Assembly (NCBI GenBank): GCA_005883255.1
Contig: VAXS01000172.1
Location: forward strand, 1 to 5,130
Source of the DNA: Actinomycetota bacterium
GTDB lineage: Bacteria > Actinomycetota > Thermoleophilia > Solirubrobacterales > Solirubrobacteraceae
DNA length: 5,130 nt
Reading direction: 5' to 3'
Shown: in pieces, positions 1 to 4,445 of the stretch
Layout of the letters: each line of letters starts with the position of its first letter
Numbering within the stretch: position 1 is the stretch's first letter
The notes under the pieces: model-generated
The model's database searches: none
Told to the model about the DNA's origin: nothing
Seen by the model: only the letters and a program-made list of their open reading frames with translations
Translations under genes and position numbers: made by a program

Positions 1-71
1 CGCTCGCGCTCGGCGGCGTTGAAGGTCTCGACCGGGTAGTCCACGGGGCGCTGAGGGTAGCGAGCGCGCAA
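1..71 (-). CDS. Possible 5' end of a divergent gene, runs off the window
   Basis: On the minus strand a frame is open from a stop at 89-87 to the left edge. With a TTG start at 71-69 it would begin M-R-A-R-Y-P-Q-R-P-V-D-Y-P-V-E-T-F-N-A-A and continue off the window. The composition (Tyr, Glu, Asn, Thr and few Arg/Ala/Gly/Pro runs) looks more like real protein than the usual high-GC shadow frames, which is the main support. A GGTGGG stretch lies just before the TTG, but the spacing is poor. A later GTG within the same frame is an alternative start. If real, the gene is divergent from the operon at 92, leaving about 20 bases between them and no recognisable -10/-35 pair. A plus-strand frame also crosses this segment, so the call is weak. 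I do not recognise the family. Confidence 0.3.
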   Translation of the reverse strand, partial: MRARYPQRPVDYPVETFNAAERE

Positions 72-91
72 GACCCACCGCTGGCACTACC

Positions 92-625
92 ATGCGGCGC
101 TTGATGGCGTCCGTCCTAACGCCATTGTGCGCCGTTCTCGCCGTGCTGCTGGCGGGCGCGGGTGCGGCCAAGCTGCGCTCGCCGTCCGGCGCGGTCTGGG
201 CGCCGGCCGGCCTGGGGCGGCTCGGCGGCCGCTCCGGCGCGCGCATCGTCGGCCTGGGCGAGGTCGCCCTGGGCGGCTGGGCGCTGGTGGCGCCCGGGCG
301 TGTGGCCTGTCTCCTCCTGGGCGGCGCCTATGCCGCGTTCGCGGTCTACCTGGTCCGCGGGTTGCGCGCCGGCGCCGACTGTGGCTGCTTCGGCCCGGGC
401 GAGGCCCCGGCGACGCGTGCTCACCTGGCGTTCGACGCCCTGGCGGCGGGGGTGGCGATCGCCGCCGCGGTGCATCCCGGGCCGAGCCTGCTCGCCCTGG
501 CCGCCCGCGACTGGCCGGCCGGCATCCCCCTGGCGCTGGGGGTCGGGTGCGCGGCCTATCTGTCCTACCTCGTCCTGGCCGTGCTGCCGCCGCTGTGGCA
601 CGCCGGCGCCGCGAGGGAGCCATGA
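92..625 (+). CDS. MauE/DoxX-like integral membrane protein with CxC motif
   Basis: 177 residues. Hydrophobic segments lie at about 8-27, 50-68, 71-90, 112-130 and 143-166. The first ends in G-A-A-K-L-R-S-P, the G-x-AKL signature at the end of helix 1 in MauE/DoxX-type proteins. C97-G-C99-F-G after the third helix is the conserved cysteine pair of the MauE family, and H111 follows at the start of the next helix. MauE proteins are thought to act as membrane thiol-disulfide partners in the maturation of the methylamine dehydrogenase light chain. Here the role is inferred from family and neighbours, since the next gene encodes a light-chain-like Cys-rich protein. No clear Shine-Dalgarno precedes ATG 92 or the alternative ATG 104, so the message may be leaderless. 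The stop overlaps the next start as ATGA. Confident at family level; the exact reaction is unknown. Confidence 0.8.
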   Translation: MRRLMASVLTPLCAVLAVLLAGAGAAKLRSPSGAVWAPAGLGRLGGRSGARIVGLGEVALGGWALVAPGRVACLLLGGAYAAFAVYLVRGLRAGADCGCFGPGEAPATRAHLAFDALAAGVAIAAAVHPGPSLLALAARDWPAGIPLALGVGCAAYLSYLVLAVLPPLWHAGAAREP

Positions 626-1239
626 CCCAGCGCTTGGTCGACCGCACCGCCTCGCTGCTGGGAGCCCGCACGTCGCGGCGCGGATTCCTGACGCGGCTGG
701 CCCTGGCCGGCTCGGCCTTCGTCACCGCCCCGATCAGGTACCTGGTCCGGCCGGAGCCCGCCTGGGCGATCATCTCGCCCGGGGACTGCCCCTCCGGCGC
801 GCTGTGCAACGACGGCTGGACCGCGTTCTGCTGCGAGATCAACGGCGGTCGCAACAGCTGCCCGCCCAACAGCTACGTCGCCGGGTGGTGGAAGTGCACC
901 GAGTATCGCGGCGGTGGCCTGTGCGCGCCCCAGGGCGTGCGCTACTACGTGGACTGCAACCGCTCGCCCGGCCGCAGCTTCTCCGGAGGCTGCCACTGCG
1001 CGCGGGGAGACTGTGGCCGCCGGCGGGTGGACTGCAACGTGTTCCGCTACGGCCAATGCAACCCGCAAATCGGGGGGACCACCGAGGTGGCCTGCCGGCT
1101 GGTGATCTGCCAGCACCCGGCGTCGGTCTCCGACTTCCACTGCAACAGCAGCTACAAGCAGGAGAACCGGGTGTGCGGGCAGGAGGCCGGCTGCTTGCGG
1201 GGGCTGCTGGTGCAGCTTCCAGGCGGAGGGGGCGCCTAG
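622..1239 (+). CDS. Tat-exported Cys-rich protein, methylamine dehydrogenase light-chain-like
   Basis: 205 residues starting at the ATGA overlap, with GAGGGAG at 613-619 close upstream. The N-terminus carries a twin-arginine signal (T17-S-R-R-G-F-L23, then a short hydrophobic stretch), with likely cleavage after P-A-W-A49. The mature part holds 18 cysteines in about 156 residues, including C70-C71, C-P-P at 80-82, C124-H-C126 and a C-terminal C-x5-C. The order CC, N-x-C-P-P, W-W-K-C, R-Y-Y-V-D-C, G-x-C-x-C and D-F-H-C resembles the methylamine dehydrogenase light chain, whose fold is held by six disulfides and which is also Tat-exported. The WW at 89-90 sits near the first TTQ tryptophan. The position next to C163 that should carry the second one is I162, and no Trp follows residue 90. 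TTQ therefore probably cannot form, and an amine dehydrogenase function is doubtful. It is likely an exported, disulfide-stabilised protein matured by the neighbouring MauE/MauD-like proteins. Confidence 0.8.
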   Translation: MTQRLVDRTASLLGARTSRRGFLTRLALAGSAFVTAPIRYLVRPEPAWAIISPGDCPSGALCNDGWTAFCCEINGGRNSCPPNSYVAGWWKCTEYRGGGLCAPQGVRYYVDCNRSPGRSFSGGCHCARGDCGRRRVDCNVFRYGQCNPQIGGTTEVACRLVICQHPASVSDFHCNSSYKQENRVCGQEAGCLRGLLVQLPGGGGA

Positions 1240-1241
1240 CC

Positions 1242-1955
1242 ATGACCGCGCTGGTCGCCTGCGAGACGGTGCTGCTGGTGTTGCTCTCGATCCTGGTCGT
1301 GGGCCTGCTGCGCAGCCACGCGGAGATCCTGCGCCGGCTGGGCCGCCCCGAGGCGGACGAGGGCGAGGCGCTGCCGCCGGCGTCGGCAGCGGACTCGGGC
1401 GCGCGCGCCGCCGACGACGTGGCCGGGGTCACCCCGGCCGGCGACGCCATCCAGGTGGGCCTGGGCCCGGGTGCGCCCACCACCCTGCTGGCGTTCCTGG
1501 GCAGCGGCTGCTCGAGCTGCCACGAGCTGTGGGAGGGGCTGGCGCCGGAGCGCCGCGACCTCCCGGGCGACCTGCGCGTGGTGGTCGTGGCTCAGGACCC
1601 GTCACGCGAGAGCCCCTCGCGGCTGCGCCGGCTGAGCCCGCCGGATCTCCCGGTCGTGATGTCGTCGGCGGCCTGGGAGTACTACGGGGTGCCCGGCTCG
1701 CCCTATTTCGTACTGGTGGACGGCCCCTCGGGCCGCGTGAGCGGCGAGGGGGCGGCCGTGGGCTGGCCGCAGCTGTGGTCGCTGCTGCGCGACGCCCGAG
1801 CGGACGCCGGCGACGACGCGGACGACGGGACCGGCACCTCCGGGGCGGAGCGGGCGCGGCGGGCCGAGCGGACGCTGGCGCGCGCGGGCATCGGCCCCGG
1901 CCACCCGAGCCTGTACCCGTCGCCCTCCGCCGAGGACCCGGAGGGAGGCGCCTGA
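1242..1955 (+). CDS. Membrane-anchored MauD/TlpA-like thioredoxin-fold protein
   Basis: 237 residues. A single N-terminal membrane segment (about 5-23) is followed by a charged and Ala/Pro-rich linker (24-65) and a thioredoxin-like domain (about 62-185). F-L-G-S-G-C90-S-S-C93 is the active-site CxxC on the first strand and helix. G-V-P-G-S-P154-Y-F-V-L-V-D is the cis-proline loop followed by the next strand. The V-T-P-A-G-D linker start is typical of MauD-like proteins. The C-terminal tail (186-237) is rich in Asp, Arg and Pro and looks disordered. With the catalytic domain outside the membrane, the protein would oxidise or isomerise thiols of exported substrates, most plausibly the Cys-rich protein just upstream. 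GGAGGGGG at 1225-1232 serves as ribosome binding site. The stop codon shares one base with the next start (TGATG). Family confident, substrate inferred. Confidence 0.82.
   Translation: MTALVACETVLLVLLSILVVGLLRSHAEILRRLGRPEADEGEALPPASAADSGARAADDVAGVTPAGDAIQVGLGPGAPTTLLAFLGSGCSSCHELWEGLAPERRDLPGDLRVVVVAQDPSRESPSRLRRLSPPDLPVVMSSAAWEYYGVPGSPYFVLVDGPSGRVSGEGAAVGWPQLWSLLRDARADAGDDADDGTGTSGAERARRAERTLARAGIGPGHPSLYPSPSAEDPEGGA
1941..1948 (+). promoter_or_regulatory. Strong Shine-Dalgarno for the start at 1955
   Basis: GAGGGAGG lies six bases before ATG 1955. It is one of the best ribosome binding sites in the window. It supports genuine initiation at 1955 even though the frame meets TGA after only 27 codons. 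Confidence 0.7.
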
Positions 1956-2038
1956 TGCTCTCGCCCGCCGTCGAGATCGCGGCGATCGGGTGCACGGTGG
2001 CGGCCCTGGCGGCCGTGCGCTCGGCCTGGTCGCCCTGA
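1955..2038 (+). CDS. 27-residue single-helix peptide if TGA 2036 is read as stop
   Basis: If TGA 2036-2038 terminates, the product is a 27-residue hydrophobic peptide: M-L-S-P-A-V-E, a helix through about residue 20, then R-S-A-W-S-P. A strong GAGGGAGG ribosome binding site precedes it. It more likely represents the N-terminal helix of the downstream membrane protein than a separate small protein, because the downstream frame is in phase and continues the family motif. TGA-GGCGAG also offers a possible reinitiation site for ATG 2048. Confidence 0.35.
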   Translation: MLSPAVEIAAIGCTVAALAAVRSAWSP

Positions 2039-3145
2039 GGCGAGTCGATGCTGGCCAGCATCACTCCGCTCGGGCAGCGGAGCCGCCACAGCTCATGGGG
2101 GGTCACGGTGACGGCGTTCGTGGTCGCCTCCACGGCCACCGGAGGGGCGCTGGGCGCCGCCGCCGGATGGCTGGGCGGGCTGTCCGCCGGGAGCCACGGG
2201 CAGCTGCGCGTGTGGCTCCTGGCCGGCGCCCTGGCGGCCGGGCGCTCGGCCTGGTCGCCCTGAGGCGAGTCGATGCTGGCCAGCATCACTCCGCTCGGGC
2301 AGCGGAGCCGCCACAGCTCATGGGGGGTCACGGTGACGGCGTTCGTGGTCGCCTCCACGGTCACCGGAGGGGCGCTGGGCGCCGCCGCCGGCTGGCTCGG
2401 CGGCCTGTCCGCCGGGGGCCACGGGCAGCTGCGCGTGTGGCTCCTGGCCGGCGCCCTGGCGGCCGGACTGCTGCTGGACGCCGGCGTGCGCGGCCTGCGG
2501 CCTCCCTCGCCCCGGCGCCAGGTCAACGAGGACTGGATGTACGAGTACCGGGGCTGGGTCTACGGCGCCGGGTTCGGCGCCCAGCTCGGCCTGGGCGTGG
2601 CCACGATCGTCAGCACCGCCGCCGTGTACGTGACGTTCGCGGCCGCGCTGCTCTCCGGCGGGGCGCTGACCGGAGCGCTGGTGGGCGCCTGCTTCGGCCT
2701 GGTGCGGGGCGCCTCGATCCTGGCCGGCGCCCGGGCGGCCGGACTGCTGCTGGACGCCGGCGTGCGCGGCCTGCGGCCTCCCTCGCCCCGGCGCCAGGTC
2801 AACGAGGACTGGATGTACGAGTACCGGGGCTGGGTCTACGGCGCCGGGTTCGGCGCCCAGCTCGGCCTGGGCGTGGCCACGATCGTCAGCACCGCCGCCG
2901 TGTACGTGACGTTCGCGGCCGCGCTGCTCTCCGGCGGGGCGCTGACCGGAGCGCTGGTGGGCGCCTGCTTCGGCCTGGTGCGGGGCGCCTCGATCCTGGC
3001 CGGCGCCCGCGTCCACAGCGCCGACGAGCTGCGGCGGGTGCACCTGGGCCTGCAACGCTGGCGAGCGCCGGCGCGCGCCACCGGCCTGGTCCTCCAGGCC
3101 GCGCTGTTGGCTCTGGCGCTGGCGGCGGCAGGAGCGGCGACATGA
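1955..3145 (+). CDS. Polytopic membrane protein, one frame with two in-frame TGA codons; candidate selenoprotein or broken gene
   Basis: From ATG 1955 one frame of 397 codons runs to TGA 3143-3145, interrupted only by TGA at codon 28 (2036-2038) and codon 103 (2261-2263). The first 27 residues are a membrane helix ending R-S-A-W-S-P. After the TGA comes G-E-S-M-L-A-S-I-T-P-L-G, then further helices, a conserved-looking R-R-Q-V-N-E-D-W segment, Y-R-G-W-V-Y-G-A-G-F-G, and a last helix near the end. From memory, actinobacterial homologues of about 230-250 residues read W-S-P-C-G-x-S-M-L, recalling the helix-1 proline-cysteine of CcdA/DsbD-type transporters. TGA would thus sit at a conserved Cys. 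Two tandem duplications (225 and 276 bp) enlarge the frame; without them it is 229 residues including the TGA. The product could be a selenocysteine-containing redox membrane protein, a set of termination-reinitiation products, or a pseudogene. It follows a thioredoxin-like gene and overlaps the next gene as ATGA. Confidence 0.55.
2032..2075 (+). promoter_or_regulatory. RNA hairpin spanning and following in-frame TGA 2036 (SECIS-like candidate)
   Basis: The 16-base perfect palindrome GATGCTGGCCAGCATC (2047-2062) forms a 6-bp stem with loop GGCC (2053-2056). It extends downward through a bulged C2046 to GAGT 2042-2045 with ACTC 2063-2066, a 2x2 internal loop, GAG 2037-2039 with CTC 2069-2071, a bulged T2036, and GCCC 2032-2035 with GGGC 2072-2075. 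The TGA therefore lies in the base of a roughly 44-base hairpin. Bacterial SECIS elements are hairpins just after UGA with a G in the first two loop bases, and the loop here starts GG. The loop is 14 bases after TGA, slightly short of the spacing I remember. Part of the sequence also encodes the conserved M-L-A-S-I, so coincidence is possible. Confidence 0.4.
2048..2263 (+). CDS. 71-residue partial copy created by the 225-bp duplication
   Basis: ATG 2048 follows TGA 2036-2038 in the same frame, with GAGG at 2037-2040 seven bases upstream, so reinitiation is conceivable. The 71 residues match residues 1-65 of the downstream long frame with two substitutions (Ala/Val at residue 30 and Ser/Gly at residue 49). 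They then switch, at the duplication junction, into a second copy of R-S-A-W-S-P and the second TGA. It lacks the C-terminal two thirds of the protein. As a separate protein it would be a two-helix fragment; it is better regarded as the first duplicated segment of the interrupted gene. Confidence 0.3.
   Translation: MLASITPLGQRSRHSSWGVTVTAFVVASTATGGALGAAAGWLGGLSAGSHGQLRVWLLAGALAAGRSAWSP
2257..2300 (+). promoter_or_regulatory. Second, identical copy of the TGA-associated hairpin
   Basis: The 225-bp duplication copied the whole element, base for base, around TGA 2261-2263. Palindrome 2272-2287 and loop GGCC 2278-2281 have the same pairing scheme as the first copy. The five substitutions inside the duplicated coding region all lie downstream of the hairpin. 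Confidence 0.38.
2273..3145 (+). CDS. Longest TGA-free part: membrane protein with internal 92-residue repeat
   Basis: This 290-residue stretch is what a gene caller would probably report. It starts M-L-A-S-I-T-P-L-G, with GAGG at 2262-2265 as a modest ribosome binding site. Helices are predicted near 18-40, 52-70, 96-125 and 128-150. Residues 63-154 are repeated exactly as 155-246, including R-R-Q-V-N-E-D-W and Y-R-G-W-V-Y-G-A-G-F-G, and a C-terminal helix lies at about 268-289. The exact repeat doubles a helix pair, which would alter topology if the protein is made. Starting here omits the helix upstream of the TGA, including W-S-P, so this start is probably not the biological N-terminus. 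I recognise the family as an uncharacterised actinobacterial membrane protein that accompanies MauE/MauD-like genes. Confidence 0.55.
   Translation: MLASITPLGQRSRHSSWGVTVTAFVVASTVTGGALGAAAGWLGGLSAGGHGQLRVWLLAGALAAGLLLDAGVRGLRPPSPRRQVNEDWMYEYRGWVYGAGFGAQLGLGVATIVSTAAVYVTFAAALLSGGALTGALVGACFGLVRGASILAGARAAGLLLDAGVRGLRPPSPRRQVNEDWMYEYRGWVYGAGFGAQLGLGVATIVSTAAVYVTFAAALLSGGALTGALVGACFGLVRGASILAGARVHSADELRRVHLGLQRWRAPARATGLVLQAALLALALAAAGAAT
2458..3009 (+). repeat. Two perfect tandem copies of a 276-bp unit (2458-2733, 2734-3009)
   Basis: I see no difference between the copies over 276 bases, and the match extends about 15 bases further left apart from one mismatch (2457/2733). The unit encodes 92 residues and keeps the frame. 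The junction lies in CCTGGCCGGCGCCC, found at 2443-2456, 2719-2732 and 2995-3008, so recombination between short GC-rich homologies explains it. Perfect identity means either a very recent event or an assembly error. Confidence 0.93.
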
Positions 3146-3642
3146 TCGTCCAGGCGCACGGGATCCGGCTCGACGTGCCGGATGGCTGGGAGGCACGGAT
3201 CTACCGCCGGCCCCACGGCGATCCCACGCTGCACACCGCGAACTTCGCGCTGCCCGTGGACGACGGCGACTTCGGCGCGGGCGCGGTACTGAGCATGCCG
3301 CCGGGCGGCGAGTTCCTGTGCCTGACCGAGTACCGGCCCGGCGACGGCCTGGTGCCCGGCCGGGGGCTGTTCGCCGCCGGGCCCCTCCCGCTGCCGCTGC
3401 GCTCCTCCCACTTCCGGCCGCGGGTGCTCCACGTGGCCCGGTCGGGCAGCTTCGGACTGCAGCACTTCTTCACCACCGCCGGGCGCCCGTTCTGCCTCTA
3501 CGCGGTGATCCGCCCGCCCCGGACCGGGGCGCGCGCGAGCGGCGACGGCACGAGCCTGGGTCTCAACCGCGTCCTGTCCACGGTGTCGATCGCCGGCGCG
3601 CGCGGCGGGGCGCCGGCCGGGCGAGCCGCCGTCAGACCGTGA
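3142..3642 (+). CDS. Conserved-looking soluble protein of unknown function, last gene of the operon
   Basis: 166 residues, starting in an ATGA overlap with the membrane protein, with AGGAG at 3130-3134 seven bases upstream. It has no signal peptide or membrane helix, so it is probably cytoplasmic. Visible features are I-R-L-D-V-P-D-G-W-E-A-R-I-Y-R-R near the N-terminus, F-G-A-G-A-V in the middle, and F-F-T-T-A-G-R-P-F-C-L-Y-A-V around residues 110-125. It ends with L-N-R-V-L-S-T-V-S-I and a low-complexity Ala/Gly/Arg tail. Alternating hydrophobic stretches suggest a mainly beta fold. I remember similar proteins beside the same membrane protein in related actinobacteria, but know no function. 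Translational coupling implies a role linked to the upstream redox module. Its last 11 bases overlap the end of the convergent gene, leaving no room for an intergenic terminator. Confidence 0.75.
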   Translation: MIVQAHGIRLDVPDGWEARIYRRPHGDPTLHTANFALPVDDGDFGAGAVLSMPPGGEFLCLTEYRPGDGLVPGRGLFAAGPLPLPLRSSHFRPRVLHVARSGSFGLQHFFTTAGRPFCLYAVIRPPRTGARASGDGTSLGLNRVLSTVSIAGARGGAPAGRAAVRP

Positions 3643-4438
3643 CCTGCTGGGTCACCCTGCCCACCAGGCCGTTGCCGTCGGACACGGTCTCGGTGACCGC
3701 GTAGGTCCCGTGCCCTGAGAACGTGTGCGTCGGGTTCGTGCCCGACGCCGTGTTGGCCGCGCCCGACGCCGGATCGCCGAAATTCCACGTGCGCTGCACG
3801 ATCGCCGCGCCGTTCGCCCCGCGCGCCGAGGTGTCCTGGAAGGCGAACGTCGTGAGCACCGGGTTCGGGCGGGCGAACGTGAAGGCAGCCGAGGGCGGGG
3901 CGGGCACTCCGCTCCTCAGCCGTCCGGTGTACGAGGCCGCGTCGTGACCGAGGAAGCCGGCGCAGGGCGTGAGGTTGAGCCGCCCCGGGTTGGTGTAGGT
4001 GGCGGTGAGCGCGGTCGCGAAGCTCACGGCCTGGACCACCTGCACGCGGGCCACCCGCAGGACGATCGTGAACGGGACCTTGCCGCCGTGGCGATACAGG
4101 CGCGCTCCGCAGCGCACCGGCACGTAGAAGACCCCGCTGCCCACGTAGAGCCCGCGCCCGCGCCTGCGCAGGACGATCCTGTCGAGGCCCCGCCCGCGGT
4201 AGCGCACCAGCGACAGCGTCGGACAGAAGCGGGCGGAGCAGCCCGCGGTCAGGATCCAGGTGCGGGTCACGCGCTGGCCGCGACGGACGCCGGGCAGGTT
4301 GTGCGCCACGGTGACTCTGCCGTGCATCGTGAAGCTGCCCTGCACCCGGGCGTCGATCGCCGCCGAGGCGTCAGCGCCGCCGGCCGCCACCCCGCCGGCC
4401 ACCGCCAGGGCCGCCACCAGCCAGCGACCGCGGCGCAA
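3632..4438 (-). CDS. Exported PKD-domain protein
   Basis: With a TTG start at 4438-4436 the product has 268 residues. That start gives a clean Sec signal peptide: M-R-R-G-R-W, a hydrophobic stretch through about residue 20, and A-D-A-S-A26 before likely cleavage. AGGG lies five bases upstream. No ATG start leaves a signal peptide without running far into the upstream gene. The middle region (about 30-175) has four cysteines (67, 72, 110, 159) and the phrase N-L-T-P-C-A-G-F-L-G-H-D-A-A-S-Y, which I associate with uncharacterised exported actinobacterial proteins. Residues 181-268 form a PKD-type immunoglobulin-like domain: A-A-F-T-F, W-N-F-G-D-P (218-223), H-T-F-S-G-H-G-T-Y-A-V-T-E-T-V-S-D and the final V-T-V strand. 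PKD domains usually mediate adhesion or substrate presentation on the cell surface. It sits 7 bases after the L,D-transpeptidase gene, suggesting co-transcription and a cell-wall location. Confidence 0.78.
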   Translation of the reverse strand: MRRGRWLVAALAVAGGVAAGGADASAAIDARVQGSFTMHGRVTVAHNLPGVRRGQRVTRTWILTAGCSARFCPTLSLVRYRGRGLDRIVLRRRGRGLYVGSGVFYVPVRCGARLYRHGGKVPFTIVLRVARVQVVQAVSFATALTATYTNPGRLNLTPCAGFLGHDAASYTGRLRSGVPAPPSAAFTFARPNPVLTTFAFQDTSARGANGAAIVQRTWNFGDPASGAANTASGTNPTHTFSGHGTYAVTETVSDGNGLVGRVTQQVTV

Positions 4439-4445
4439 CCTGGCC

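Larger units (their letters stand above)
2016..2465 (+). repeat. Two tandem copies of a 225-bp unit (2016-2240, 2241-2465)
   Basis: The copies are in direct orientation and differ at six positions: 2016/2241, 2136/2361, 2167/2392, 2173/2398, 2179/2404 and 2192/2417, about 97% identity. Because 225 is a multiple of three, the frame is kept. Three of the five differences downstream of the TGA are third-position silent changes; the others give Ala/Val and Ser/Gly. The junction falls in CCTGGCGGCCG, which is present at both parental ends (2005-2015 and 2230-2240), as expected for short-homology recombination or slippage. The unit contains the in-frame TGA and its hairpin. Confidence 0.92.

Noticed and set aside
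72..91. Promoter for the operon in the gap before 92
   Set aside because: No convincing -35/-10 pair or Shine-Dalgarno is visible, and GC-rich actinobacterial promoters cannot be called reliably by eye.
87..869. Long minus-strand open frame of 260 codons opposite the first two operon genes
   Set aside because: It is extremely rich in Arg, Pro and Ala with no family motif, and lies opposite clearly recognisable plus-strand genes. It is a high-GC shadow frame.
2047..2062. Perfect 16-base palindrome as a DNA operator
   Set aside because: It lies inside a coding frame, in the middle of an operon and without promoter elements. An RNA hairpin tied to the TGA, or chance within a conserved peptide, fits better.
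1429..2526. Minus-strand open frame with internal protein repeats opposite the thioredoxin and membrane genes
   Set aside because: Its repeats merely mirror the DNA duplication. The composition is low complexity and it conflicts with the well-supported plus-strand genes.
2016..3009. Repeats considered as a CRISPR array or insertion sequence
   Set aside because: The units are 225 and 276 bp, directly adjacent without spacers, protein-coding and in frame. There are no inverted ends or transposase.
2318..3196. Minus-strand open frame of 292 codons containing H-G-G-G-A-D-D-R-G repeats
   Set aside because: It is the shadow of the 276-bp duplicated membrane gene, with no signal peptide, motif or convincing ribosome binding site.
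92..3642. Genome-wide reassignment of TGA (for example to Trp or Cys) to explain the interrupted frame
   Set aside because: Several neighbouring genes end properly at TGA (625, 1955, 3145, 3642) with tight overlaps to the next start, so TGA is a normal stop here. Only local, context-dependent recoding remains plausible.
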